A stretch of DNA of 64,000 bases from Prorocentrum cordatum (GCA_963575745.1 CAUYUJ010016300.1:25001-89000); one strand, 5' to 3'; counted from the stretch's first letter, positions 1 through 9,496 are shown. Numbers and translations: made by a program. Notes: generated from the sequence alone by a model not told the origin.

Positions 1-27
1 CCCCATACCGCTCGTCTTGCTCCACCC

Positions 28-71
28 GCTCCTCCTCCTCCTCCTCCTCCTCCTCCTCCTCCTGCTCCTCC
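28..71. repeat. (CTC)n microsatellite, insertion target of the LTR element
   Basis: A CTC-rich tract ends exactly where the 5' LTR begins, and the same tract resumes after the 3' LTR at 18131-18155. The element therefore split a pre-existing microsatellite. The last five bases before the LTR (67-71, CCTCC) equal the first five after the 3' LTR (18131-18135). Confidence 0.85.
67..71. repeat. Target-site duplication, left copy (CCTCC)
   Basis: CCTCC precedes the 5' LTR and follows the 3' LTR at 18131-18135. Five bases is the usual size for copia-type integrases. Because both copies lie in CTC repeat DNA, the match could partly be chance. Confidence 0.65.
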
Positions 72-268
72 TGTGAATAGAACTCGTGTAATACCCTCAT
101 ATATACTCCTTATCCTCACCTCTCCTGCGCCTGGCCGTTTGGGCTCAGGTATTGGACTAGATCGATCAGACCTTTGATCGTGCAGGAGGAAAAGATATCC
201 ATCTTTCCCTCCTTTCCTCCACCAACGGATAAGGGGTTCTGTACCTTTGTACTCTAACCCCATACACA
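72..268 (+). repeat. 5' LTR (197 bp)
   Basis: Direct copy of 17934-18130 with five base differences and no indels. It begins TGTGAA and ends ATACACA. An ATATATA motif lies at 99-105 (17961-17967 in the other LTR) and could serve as a core promoter, although dinoflagellate promoters generally lack TATA boxes, so that role is a guess. Confidence 0.93.
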
Positions 269-280
269 GGTTATCAGCCC
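269..280 (+). promoter_or_regulatory. Primer-binding site resembling a tRNA anticodon arm
   Basis: GGTTATCAGCCC directly abuts the 5' LTR. Its complement, GGGCTGATAACC, reads as a tRNA anticodon stem-loop (loop CTGATAA, anticodon GAU), not as a tRNA 3' end. It differs at one base from the corresponding part of an initiator-Met tRNA (loop CTCATAA). Drosophila copia is known to prime from a half-molecule of initiator tRNA, with its site complementary to this arm. Use of an internal tRNA fragment here is inferred from that resemblance. Confidence 0.6.
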
Positions 281-809
281 TTTTAAAACTCACAGTTCAT
301 CGAACCCCGCGTCGCGATCTCGCACGCGGCCTCGATGGAACCCGAGCGGCGCATGCGCCGTAAGGGGTCCATCGGGGCCTCGCGTCCGAGCTTTCCGACG
401 GCGCGACGGCTCGGTGACGAGTTGGAGAGCCTTAGTGTGGACTGTGCGGGTGTCCCAGGTACCCCCCCAGCTCCGACGGACCCGAGGCGCGGCTAGCTGC
501 TGAACTTCACCGCCACGCCGCCCGCGGGGGGACAGGAGAAGGAGTAGGAGCAGGCAGTAGGGAGTTTCACACGCCTACCTTCGATCCTCCATCTCCTCCT
601 CCGTCGGGAGCAATCCCAACTGCGTCGGGCGAAAGCCCTCGCTGGCCCTGATACTCCAGGGCGCTTTCGCGCTAACCGCCGATGGACTTCAGGTGCTGGC
701 ACGCCTAGCCCTGCGACCGTTCCTGCAGCGGAGCACGTAGCCACCTTCGAGGAACTCAGTAGACCAGTGGCGGCACAGCCGCAGACGCAATACCCCAAGG
801 TATCATCGC
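281..809 (+). other. Leader of the LTR element with a short ORF at 335-496
   Basis: The first ATG after the LTR (335) opens a 53-codon basic ORF (starts MEPERRMRRK, ends at TAG 494-496). Protein-like, proline-rich sequence continues beyond it in shifting frames: frame 1 to about 650, then frame 2 to about 838, where the phase meets the long gag frame. One reading is that gag originally began at 335 and that three small indels now separate its N-terminus. The other is that 335-496 is an upstream ORF in a true leader. The sequence alone does not decide. Confidence 0.45.
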
Positions 810-2663
810 ATGAGACACCACGCACACACACGCGGTCCTAGCCGCAGCTCGTCCTTGCGCAACCGTCGTGGGGCCACAGGCCCATACGACGAAAGGAGGT
901 CGAGCCCGCGTACTTCCTCGCAGAGGCCATGCACTCCTCGCCAGAACGTGCAGAGGGAAGCTGACGCTCCCCACCTCTCCATCTCAGACGACCTGCCGGC
1001 GGTAACGTCCGCTGCAGGCGAGATAGCTGAGCTCGGAGACCAGGTTGAAACCTTCGTGTCCAGGCAGTACCCTGGACTACTGCAGAGCGTCCAGACGAAC
1101 GCTGCCAACGCCGCTGCTCTACGCCAAGATCTTGACGGCTCCTTGGGGGTCATTGATTCCAGGATCGCCGAAGATCGCCGCATCTTAGGTGAGCTGCAGT
1201 ACCAGGTTGACCGTGAGATGTCACACTCAGGTGAACGATCGGCGACGGTCGAGAACCTGCGCAACTACCTCGCGCAGATGGAGCAACAGCTTGTGATCGT
1301 ACGCGGCACAGGCGTTTCAGCAGTCAGGATCCTCCACGACGAGATCCATGACCAGCTCCGCAACCGACCACCACCAGCCGAGGCCACCGACCTTGGCGAC
1401 GTCCAGTCTCAGATCAACGATCTTCGCTCCCACATGGACCACACTGCGGCGACGCTTCGCACCGAAGCACACGCCAACTCGTCGAACCTGATCGACATCT
1501 TGCAAAATACTGAGAGAATTATCACGCAAAGGCTTGCGACCAACGCTGTCGTGCAGTCACTCGCTAACCGGATCTCTGACATCGAGCAGCGTTTTCCTGG
1601 TGTACAGGACGCCCTGGCAGAGTTGCGTGTCGGGCGAGCCCAGACTGCGCAGCTGGATTCTCCTCCCACGGTTTACGATTACGCCCGCCTCACTGACAGG
1701 TTGCAGGAGGTTGAGAAGGCGGCGGACCACACGCAGTTAGAGCTCTCCCAGGTTATTTGTGAGAGAGATACTGAGAAGCTACGTGTTGAGGGGCGCCTCG
1801 CACGCCTGGAAAGTGAGTTGGAGGCGCACTGCGCCCGTCTCCGAGCCTACGAGCAACGACTCGACCGGCATTCACAACGCTCTCGGGATACTGATGAGTA
1901 CACGCGCCAAAAGGTGGCCCAGATACACGATGACATGACGAACTGGACAAATCAGCTGATTGACCACACCAACGACACCACACTTCACCTTCAACCTGCA
2001 ACCGACCTGCACAGGCCGACGGCAGCGTCCGCCGAAGCACCACCGGCTTCTGCAGGACAACAACGACGCACGTCACCAGGAGCAGCCTCCGCGGCAGCTT
2101 CAGCGCAGACACGCCACGTGTCTCCTGTGCGCACAGATCCAACTACCGACGGTGTACCGATACCCTCACAACCATTGTCTGCGGTTTCGATCAATACTAC
2201 TACTCCTATCAAGGAGTCAGACACTGCCCAAGTCCCTGTCTTGCCTAAGATCACGCAGCTGCTTGAGTGGCAGCAAAAGGTACGGAAGAACTTTGGAGCC
2301 GCCTCAGGGCGACCTTCCAAAGCATATGCCTTCCTATTCGTGGCTGAACAGCCCGAGTGTACCTTCGAGGACTTGCAAGACAGTGGAGACTTCGAGAGCA
2401 TCGATTGCAAATTCGCTACTGCTCTCAGCGACATCTTATCTTCAGACTTGCGCTATCAAATCAGGCTCATCGAAACCAGAGAGCACAAAACAGGACGCAT
2501 GCTCAAAGGACGCCAGATCTACTGGCACATTCTACAGTCCTACAAAGTGACAGAGGTTGATGACGACCTGCGCGACTCCGAGCGCCTCAAAGGACTGAGG
2601 ATGAGAGATGATGATTTGCAACGTTTCATTACTGACTGGGACGCTTTACTATTGGAGTGCTGA
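810..2663 (+). CDS. Gag-like structural protein of the LTR element
   Basis: 617 codons from ATG 810 to TGA 2661-2663. The N-terminal ~50 residues are basic and Arg/Ser-rich. Most of the middle is Leu/Glu/Gln/Arg-rich with heptad-like spacing, so extended coiled coil is likely. A Pro/Ala/Thr-rich linker follows near residues 390-475, then a compact C-terminal part with a WQQKVRKNF segment, Trp and acidic residues, similar in character to copia gag capsid regions. Its frame is the same as that of the downstream protease-integrase, RT and RNase H segments, so gag-pol is one frame interrupted by TGA here. Whether that TGA is a mutated sense codon or a readthrough site that sets the Gag:Pol ratio cannot be seen. 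Assignment as gag rests mainly on position. Confidence 0.7.
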   Translation: MRHHAHTRGPSRSSSLRNRRGATGPYDERRSSPRTSSQRPCTPRQNVQREADAPHLSISDDLPAVTSAAGEIAELGDQVETFVSRQYPGLLQSVQTNAANAAALRQDLDGSLGVIDSRIAEDRRILGELQYQVDREMSHSGERSATVENLRNYLAQMEQQLVIVRGTGVSAVRILHDEIHDQLRNRPPPAEATDLGDVQSQINDLRSHMDHTAATLRTEAHANSSNLIDILQNTERIITQRLATNAVVQSLANRISDIEQRFPGVQDALAELRVGRAQTAQLDSPPTVYDYARLTDRLQEVEKAADHTQLELSQVICERDTEKLRVEGRLARLESELEAHCARLRAYEQRLDRHSQRSRDTDEYTRQKVAQIHDDMTNWTNQLIDHTNDTTLHLQPATDLHRPTAASAEAPPASAGQQRRTSPGAASAAASAQTRHVSPVRTDPTTDGVPIPSQPLSAVSINTTTPIKESDTAQVPVLPKITQLLEWQQKVRKNFGAASGRPSKAYAFLFVAEQPECTFEDLQDSGDFESIDCKFATALSDILSSDLRYQIRLIETREHKTGRMLKGRQIYWHILQSYKVTEVDDDLRDSERLKGLRMRDDDLQRFITDWDALLLEC

Positions 2664-5600
2664 GAGGCACCCGATCCAAAGATCTTGGAATCTCTGTTTC
2701 GCGCACAGATTCGCAGACATGCCTGGGTGAAACAAGATATGCACGAATACCAGCGCATGAAGATCAGCGACCCGAATCGTACCTATGATTGGCTCCGACA
2801 GCGCGTCCTGGACGTACTGGAGCATAAACAACTGGAGAAGAATCAAAATAAGTTACGGTACGAACACGAGACTCTTTCTCAAGTACATGTATGCGCCGCC
2901 TGGAAGAAATGCAACTGTCGCAATGGTGAGCGATGCAAGGCTTTGTATACCTTCTCCAGGGATTGGAGGAGCACCAGATCCTCCAGAGCATCGACCGCTG
3001 GTGGCAACTCCCGCCGCAGCGTTTCAGTCCCTGCGAATCCCAAGAAACCAGCATCGAAGCCATTTTGCTTCGAGTTCGCCAAGCGCAACACATGCACCAG
3101 AGGCGACAAGTGCAACTTCCCACACATGGCGCAGTGCACAGACTTCGCACAGAACAAGTGCACCAAGGGCGACAAATGCAAATGCGCTCACCTGGCACCT
3201 GGTGCGAAGACACCCGAGCGAAGCCCGAGTCGCCCTCGAACCTCCAGTCAGGACAGTCGTGGCCGACCACCGCCCCGCGGATCAGGGAGCCAACGCTCTC
3301 CACAACGCGGGGGGTTCCGCTGCGCAAAAGACTCACACCATAGACGTGACAACCGGCGCCAATACGACCGATCTCGATCATCCTCCAGGAGGTCTCCAGA
3401 CTCCCGCAGCCAGTCGAGAAGTCGCTACGACAGATCTTCGCGATCTTCCCCTCGAGGACGAGACAGCCGTGGCGGAGGACGTGGCGGCCCACGTGGCCGC
3501 GATAGATCATACGGTAGTGACAGAGGACGTGGCCGACGTTCCACGAGCCGCGGTTCGTCCCGTGGTTCTCCCCAGTTCAGGGCGCGCTCTCCTGCCAACT
3601 ATCGACGTTCTCGCCGCTCCGACCGCAGTTACGTCATACGTGGCAAGACTCTCATGGCCACCAATAAGGCTACTACAACATCTACCAAACCACGGCGTCG
3701 GATACGTTTTGACACACATAACGTGGAATACTACCCGCACATCGTCTCTGGCAAGGCCACCCTGGATAAGTGGAAGGAGATGCCGAACGAGGGCGACATT
3801 GTCAACGTACCAGAACCGCTGCCACAACGATGGTGGAAACAGAGTGCAGACGCCCTACAACGTTGTCAACGGGAGGCACAGTTATGGCACAAAGATCTAC
3901 ATGACTACCGACACAACAAGGGGTCGGTGGTCACACCAACTGCGATTCCAGATTCTGATGACTCTACCATACAGTCATCAGAGACACACCAGACGAAGAC
4001 AATGACTTCGCAAGTCGACCCTCCACGCTCGACCGCTGCGTTGACACGCTCCTGGGTTCTCGACAGTGGATCTGCGCATCCTATTCAGGGTAAAAACGAG
4101 CTGACGCAGACCGAATCGGATCGCATATCTATTCGCGAGGAGCATATTCTGGAAACTGCCAACGGCGATCGTACTGTCAACGAGCACTACGACATACGGC
4201 TACCCGAGGTTGGCTTGCAGAGTTCAGCCCTAGCCTTGCCAGATTGCCCATCATTACTATCAGTTGGACAATTGATTGAAGTTGATGGCTTTCGGCAGCT
4301 TTGGGATCCAGAGCTGGGCTACTTGCTTCGGGATCCGGGGGGCCAATGGTATAACATTCCAGTCAACAACAGAGCTCCAGAATTACGACTCGACGACTTG
4401 GCGATGATACCACCACCACGACTGTGCACTTCGTCAGCACCCAGACGTCGTCAGCGCAAGCGTTCATCCGCCCGCTGCAACGACATATGCTGGTGTTGCA
4501 AAACTACAGAGCAGTCACCACCTACAGATCAGCTGCGGCCCCACATAGGGACCTGTCCCAAGAGACCACATGTCGGCGAGGGAGGAGGAGCACGGACCGC
4601 CACGGTCGAAGAACCTCCCGACAGAAATAATGCCGAGTCCAACGTGGACACACCCACCGACTCGCTTACGTCTCAGATAGAGTGTTCTCCTCCCGCATGC
4701 GGGGGGCTCGCAGATACAGCTCGAGCAGATACCGACATCACGTCGACCTCCTTCGAGGATCTGCCGATGGAGACGCTCATCACAGTGCACCATGATAGTG
4801 ATCGTGTTCTTCCAAACAGACAGAAGAAACCGATTGACCCTATGTACTACATGACCCACAGTCCGAAACACCCAGACTGTGAGATTTGTTGTCGCACGAT
4901 GGCGCAGAACGCTTCGCGCCGACGACAGCACAAACCACATCCACCGGCAGACCCCGCCGACGAGGACACAGCCTACGAGGCTTTTGTCCCGAAGAAGTTC
5001 GGGGAAGCTCTAACTGCCGACCATGTCGTTTCGGCCAAAGACGATGCCGCCAACAAGCACGGTGACAAGTATGCACTTGTCGTCCTGGATAGATACACCG
5101 GCATCTTCATGGCATACCCAGCACTACATAAAGACGCAGCTACTACAAAGGCATCCTTCCAGCAGTTCATCGCCGCGAACGATGAGGTGAATCACATGTG
5201 CACCGACAATTCTGGAGAGCTGCAGAAGGCATGCCGCCAACTGGGATGGAGACATGACACTGGTACTCCTCATCGTCCACAAACGAATGGATTGATCGAG
5301 CGCATTGTCAAGATCGTCATCCACGGTACGAGAGCTGTGTTGCACATGTCTGGTCTGGGACACGAATGGTGGAAAGAGGCCATGCAAGCCTTTTGCTGTG
5401 GACATAATTTTGTGCACCCATCCACGGGCGCTGCCGCCCTCAGCGACGAACATGCCGACAAGACAGCTCACGATATTCGTTTTGGCGAAAGTTTTCCCGG
5501 GCACTGCATTCCCTTCGGTGCTCGGATTTTTTGGAAATGCCTCAATCCCGAGATCAATAACGAGACTGCAAAGTTCAAAGAGAATACTCGGGAAGGGTTA

Positions 5601-6854
5601 TTCATGGGTTACGATTTACACTCCGGTGGACGATGGTCTGGTGATTATCTCGTCTTGGACACGGCTACATGCGCCAAGAACCCCGACGGTGAACTGTGTC
5701 ACGTACACAGAGTCAAAGATATCATCATCCCCGACGGCAAGTTCACCTACCCAGTGAAAGAGTGTACCCTGCGACATCACAACCCTGAGGCACACGACGA
5801 GGTCAAGACATCTACTTCTCGCCCCTTGGGCGACAAACCTATGCCCGACCCTCCACTTGCCTACCCTAAAGAGTGGGATGATCCGTCTATGATGACGATG
5901 GACGACAACATCGTTGATACTCACCCATCGGCCTCTGAGGTTGCCTCACCGGCACCGGAGCCCGACTACTGGGAACAGCGTGGATATTGCGTCATCAGAC
6001 ACATACGTACTCCACGCAGAGAATTGTTCATACCAACAGACGACGTTATGAACATACCTGAAACTGTTGACCAGCTCGACGTGACACGAGACTTCGAGAC
6101 GACCTCTACCTTCGACGGAGAAAGTGTCTTTCGCGGTGTTTGGGATGGTGTTAGCGCCACCGACCACCGGGAATTGAGTGAGCCTTGGACCGGACTGGTT
6201 CGATTCTATGAGCTCCCTAAAATGTTGCCAGACGGCAAAATGGTGGCCCGCGGCCGCGAGACACGTGTACAGACCACTACGCGTCCAGACCACATTCTTC
6301 CCGAGCATTGGAAGACCTTATCTCGTGGACAGCAAAAGAAAGAGATCGAATACGCCGAAGATGTCAAACGAGCTCGTGAGATTCGTGACCGAGCTGCACT
6401 TCGAGTGTGGACCCGACAGGACAAACAAGCAAAACAAATCCGTACCACTACAGCTGGCGGACCCACATGGAATACCGTGGAACGACGGATTATGTACGAT
6501 ACCGACAGCGGCGCTGTCATCCGTGACGAGGACGTCAAGGGCGTGACCAACAAAGAAATTCTGTATGCCAAACTACTTGGTGGACCACGTGACATTACTA
6601 CAGTACTATACTACTGCCAACCCTCACCACAGCCTGCTGGAGCAACACGTGCTCTGGTACTTGTCGACAGTGAGGGGAACGACTTCGGGACCGTGAACCC
6701 GCTTACATGCAAATTCACCCCGTCGGTAGCAGTGCCCACTATGCCACGTGAGCCGACATACACACCGGCACACAGAGACAAGATTCCTGATTCACCGTGG
6801 GCACGCCCAGCCCGTGTTACCAGAAACTTGAGTAAGACAGAGGTTGCCGCATAA
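2664..6854 (+). CDS. Pol part 1: CCCH zinc fingers, aspartic protease, integrase
   Basis: Open from just after the gag TGA to TAA 6852-6854 in the gag frame. Order: a gag-like helical segment; two tandem CCCH zinc fingers around 3060-3200 (spacings like C-x8-C-x5-C-x3-H, with CNFPH and CKCAH tails); an Arg/Ser-rich stretch to about 3640; the protease with WVLDSGSA (DSGS at 4062-4073); then integrase with a His/Cys zinc-binding segment near 4850-4890 (HSPKHPDCEICC) and a DDE core: D in ADHVV (~5020), D in TDNSGE (~5205), E in LIERIVK (~5295). C-terminal integrase sequence follows (FWK, FMGY). Together these identify Ty1/copia-type pol. CCCH fingers in place of the usual CCHC knuckle are unusual. 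The protein is cut off from RT by a TAA. Confidence 0.88.
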   Translation, partial: EAPDPKILESLFRAQIRRHAWVKQDMHEYQRMKISDPNRTYDWLRQRVLDVLEHKQLEKNQNKLRYEHETLSQVHVCAAWKKCNCRNGERCKALYTFSRDWRSTRSSRASTAGGNSRRSVSVPANPKKPASKPFCFEFAKRNTCTRGDKCNFPHMAQCTDFAQNKCTKGDKCKCAHLAPGAKTPERSPSRPRTSSQDSRGRPPPRGSGSQRSPQRGGFRCAKDSHHRRDNRRQYDRSRSSSRRSPDSRSQSRSRYDRSSRSSPRGRDSRGGGRGGPRGRDRSYGSDRGRGRRSTSRGSSRGSPQFRARSPANYRRSRRSDRSYVIRGKTLMATNKATTTSTKPRRRIRFDTHNVEYYPHIVSGKATLDKWKEMPNEGDIVNVPEPLPQRWWKQSADALQRCQREAQLWHKDLHDYRHNKGSVVTPTAIPDSDDSTIQSSETHQTKTMTSQVDPPRSTAALTRSWVLDSGSAHPIQGKNELTQTESDRISIREEHILETANGDRTVNEHYDIRLPEVGLQSSALALPDCPSLLSVGQLIEVDGFRQLWDPELGYLLRDPGGQWYNIPVNNRAPELRLDDLAMIPPPRLCTSSAPRRRQRKRSSARCNDICWCCKTTEQSPPTDQLRPHIGTCPKRPHVGEGGGARTATVEEPPDRNNAESNVDTPTDSLTSQIECSPPACGGLADTARADTDITSTSFEDLPMETLITVHHDSDRVLPNRQKKPIDPMYYMTHSPKHPDCEICCRTMAQNASRRRQHKPHPPADPADEDTAYEAFVPKKFGEALTADHVVSAKDDAANKHGDKYALVVLDRYTGIFMAYPALHKDAATTKASFQQFIAANDEVNHMCTDNSGELQKACRQLGWRHDTGTPHRPQTNGLIERIVKIVIHGTRAVLHMSGLGHEWWKEAMQAFCCGHNFVHPSTGAAALSDEHADKTAHDIRFGESFPGHCIPFGARIFWKCLNPEINNETAKFKENTREGLFMGYDLHSGGRWSGDYLVLDTATCAKNPDGELCHVHRVKDIIIPDGKFTYPVKECTLRHHNPEAHDEVKTSTSRPLGDKPMPDPPLAYPKEWDDPSMMTMDDNIVDTHPSASEVASPAPEPDYWEQRGYCVIRHIRTPRRELFIPTDDVMNIPETVDQLDVTRDFETTSTFDGESVFRGVWDGVSATDHRELSEPWTGLVRFYELPKMLPDGKMVARGRETRVQTTTRPDHILPEHWKTLSRGQQKKEIEYAEDVKRAREIRDRAALRVWTRQDKQAKQIRTTTAGGPTWNTVERRIMYDTDSGAVIRDEDVKGVTNKEILYAKLLGGPRDITTVLYYCQPSPQPAGATRALVLVDSEGNDFGTVNPLTCKFTPSVAVPTMPREPTYTPAHRDKIPDSPWARPARVTRNLSKTEVAA

Positions 6855-7694
6855 CCACGAGCACAGGAGGCCCTACGAAAAGAGCATGAGCGACTTGAGA
6901 AGAAGCAAACGTGGATGTTGGAGACTGTTGCAGAAAAAGCTGATATTGAATCACAGGCGATTCGTACTGGGACGAAAGTTCACTTCTTCAATATCCTGGA
7001 GCTGTCTCCAGTCAAACATGAGGAACTCCCTCCTGATCTACGTAAGTTCAAGGGCCGAGTCGTGGTTCAGGGCAACACCGGCAAAGATGAGACCGGATTG
7101 GCCGCTATATTCGCCGACGCCGCATCCAGCGCGTCGCATATTGAGGCTTCCAAACTTTGTGATGCTACCGGATTATTGCCACATCATGCGGGCGAACAAA
7201 GCGATGCACCTGGAGCATACACGCAGGCATTGTTATACGGAGACGGACGAATCGACCCAGTCGACACTTGGATTACCATACCCAAGTGGCGCCAACCTGC
7301 ATCTTGGTCTAAATGCAAGAATCCCGTGTGCCGATTACGATTGGCACTATACGGACATCCTCTCGCAGGTGTCTTTTGGGAACGAAAGTGTCACACATGC
7401 TTGGAAAGCGTTGGATTTGAGCCTACTCCAGGCTGGGAGTGCGTGTGGAGACACAACAAACTGGGATTGATACTTTCAGTATATGTGGACGACTTCAAAT
7501 TAGCAGGTCCAGCCATCAATCTACAAGCCGGCTGGGATTATATCCGCAAAAGCGGCATTGATTTGGATCCGCCTACTCCATACTCTCAATACCTTGGCTG
7601 TGGACAACAGGCATACGACGTACCACAGAACATCTTTGACAAAAGAATGTCTACCATTCGACCTATGTTGCCTGCACACAGTGATAAAGAATGA
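6855..7694 (+). CDS. Pol part 2: reverse transcriptase
   Basis: Same frame as gag and integrase, between TAA 6852 and TGA 7692. Copia RT landmarks are readable: an entry segment KGRVVVQGN near residue 60, SDAPGAYTQALL as the motif-A region, the LYGHPLAGVFWE block (counterpart of LYGLKQ...W in copia RTs), and the catalytic YVDD at 7482-7493. The preceding integrase-RT linker is Lys/Glu-rich. The RT is otherwise continuous with RNase H; the TGA that ends it lies in a 15-bp duplication. It would copy the element RNA into cDNA in virus-like particles. Confidence 0.88.
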   Translation, partial: PRAQEALRKEHERLEKKQTWMLETVAEKADIESQAIRTGTKVHFFNILELSPVKHEELPPDLRKFKGRVVVQGNTGKDETGLAAIFADAASSASHIEASKLCDATGLLPHHAGEQSDAPGAYTQALLYGDGRIDPVDTWITIPKWRQPASWSKCKNPVCRLRLALYGHPLAGVFWERKCHTCLESVGFEPTPGWECVWRHNKLGLILSVYVDDFKLAGPAINLQAGWDYIRKSGIDLDPPTPYSQYLGCGQQAYDVPQNIFDKRMSTIRPMLPAHSDKE

Positions 7695-7707
7695 TGTGAT
7701 AAAGAAT
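7681..7707 (+). repeat. 15-bp tandem duplication that creates a stop in RT
   Basis: GTGATAAAGAATGAT at 7681-7695 is followed directly by GTGATAAAGAAT at 7696-7707. The duplication keeps the frame (SDKE, stop, CDKE) but introduces TGA at 7692-7694. Without it the RT would read straight into the RNase H segment. Confidence 0.85.
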
Positions 7708-9155
7708 ACCATACAGCCAAACAAGTTCGTGGAATACGACATGACATGCTTAGTTTTACTGATCAGTGTATTCAGCGGTACCTGGAATGCGCTTCCAAGC
7801 GTACCCAGGGGGCAGGGTCACGTCGTAAACGGCCCGGCTCACCGAGGGCTTCGCGATCCAAATCGCCTAGCTCCTCCGGGTCGGTCGCGAGACCCGCTGG
7901 CGTGCTCAACGCGCGGCCGCGATCATCCAGCCCAGCTAGATCGGTCGACAAACATTCCACTACGACAGAATCCACGACAGTCACATACGATGACCTACCC
8001 GACGCCGAGACTCCTGGCATCGAGGACACCTCTTTTACCGAGTCCGACTACTCCGACGAGGGTATCCTCGGCCAGGACGCGGCGAGTGTATTGATGAAGA
8101 TTCTCTACCTGGCACGCTGCTGTCGTTTCGATCTTTTACATCCAGTATGTATGCTAGCCAGAGAGATTACCAAATGGAACAACACGTGTGATAAACGTCT
8201 ACATCGGTTGATATGTTACATCAAAACGACGCGTACTCATTGTTTACATGGATGGATAGGCGATTCCTCAGACAAGCTATCCATCATGCTCTTCACTGAA
8301 GCCTCGTTCGCCGATTGCATGACCTCCTCCAAGTCCACTACCAGCGTCTTCGCCGCGCTTGGTGGACCCAACACGTTCTTCCCGGTCAATGCCGTGTGCA
8401 AGAAACAAACGGTCGTTTCGCACTCATCCACAGAGTCCGAGATCGTTGCTCTTGACTCAGCACTACGGCTACTACTCTCATTCTGGGAGGCCGTGGTGGA
8501 GGTTGCCAACACCTGCAAAGAGAAGAATACTTGCTTGGGCTGCCTGGGACGCGCCGCCACGGCGATATGTCCGACGTTGGCCGCCAAAAAGAAGAGGCGT
8601 AAGCCATCGCCTCGCAAGGCACCCCCCACGCGGGGATCTTCTCCTAGCCGTAGGCAGCTACCGCTGAAGACGGAGCCACCTACGCCTCCAAAGAGGCGCA
8701 CGATATCCCATGAGGGTACCGTGCTACACGTGGATCCAGAGCCTGCTCAGGAGAGCAGCTCTCCCAAAGTACATCACATCGTCCTCGAGGATAACCAGGC
8801 CGTGATCAAGATTGTCCAAAAGGGACGTACACCAGCACTTCGTCATCTTCACCGTACTCATCGTATAAACTTGGATTGGATATGCGAGACATGCCAACTC
8901 GAACATATTGAGCTCAAGTGTGTAGGTACAAAAGAACAGATTGCAGATATGATGACTAAAAATTTTGAGCCAAAAAAGCAGACCTCTGGAGGGATCTATT
9001 GGAGCACTCACCCATCTTTCCTGTTACTCCGGTACAATGCGCTCCAAAGAACCCATGGAGACCACTGCGAGGGCCTCGGATGCCCGATGGTTTACCTCAT
9101 GTTGCAGAACCTCCAAGACTGGATGGATGTCCGGAAGTATGCAAAATATTACTAG
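7695..9155 (+). CDS. Pol part 3: RNase H with basic/proline-rich insertions
   Basis: Same frame as the preceding segments, ending at TAG 9153-9155. A connection region is followed by the RNase H core: SFADCMTSSKSTTSVFAALG (first Asp), SHSSTESEIVAL (catalytic Glu), EDNQAVIKI (Asp), then HLHRTHRINLDWI and ADMMTKNF, the standard copia end motif. Two segments are unusual: an Arg/Ser-rich stretch near 7800-7950 between RT and RNase H, and an insertion of roughly 80 residues rich in Lys, Arg, Pro and Ser (about 8510-8750) between the Glu and Asp motifs, with a short CLGC segment at its start. After the core, some 60 more residues (LLLRYNALQRTHGDHC...) run to the stop. Confidence 0.87.
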   Translation, partial: CDKEYHTAKQVRGIRHDMLSFTDQCIQRYLECASKRTQGAGSRRKRPGSPRASRSKSPSSSGSVARPAGVLNARPRSSSPARSVDKHSTTTESTTVTYDDLPDAETPGIEDTSFTESDYSDEGILGQDAASVLMKILYLARCCRFDLLHPVCMLAREITKWNNTCDKRLHRLICYIKTTRTHCLHGWIGDSSDKLSIMLFTEASFADCMTSSKSTTSVFAALGGPNTFFPVNAVCKKQTVVSHSSTESEIVALDSALRLLLSFWEAVVEVANTCKEKNTCLGCLGRAATAICPTLAAKKKRRKPSPRKAPPTRGSSPSRRQLPLKTEPPTPPKRRTISHEGTVLHVDPEPAQESSSPKVHHIVLEDNQAVIKIVQKGRTPALRHLHRTHRINLDWICETCQLEHIELKCVGTKEQIADMMTKNFEPKKQTSGGIYWSTHPSFLLLRYNALQRTHGDHCEGLGCPMVYLMLQNLQDWMDVRKYAKYY

Positions 9156-9496
9156 CAGAAAAAGAATAATGGGGCGAGGTAGGATCAGAGTGCGGAATGA
9201 TGTGTGTTGGACAAGCCAACCACGAGAGCATATGGGCATGCATGTACCATATCGGTGCCCCTGCTGCAGCTACGGATTTGCGCACACCTCGATCGAGGGC
9301 ACGTTCACCGCACGGTAGACAACCCCGCCATCCTCCCTCACCACCGCATGATACAGAGAGGTCTAGGACACTTATTGTACGTTCGTGCCGCAGCTGTTTT
9401 ACCACTCGAGCGACAAAGCTCACCAGCATCCTGCTCGCTGTGTGTGAGACGCAATCAAGTGAGATCGGTTCTAATCCCGATCCCCCCATCCCCGAG
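9156..9496 (+). other. Spacer between gag-pol and accessory ORF2
   Basis: No convincing coding sequence. It opens with a purine-rich stretch (9152-9182, AAAAAGAATAATGGGG). In an ordinary copia element the polypurine tract and 3' LTR would come here, so this may be a remnant of the original 3' boundary before the accessory region was acquired; that is speculative. A weak open frame runs through it into ORF2, whose first good ATG is 9497. Confidence 0.4.
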
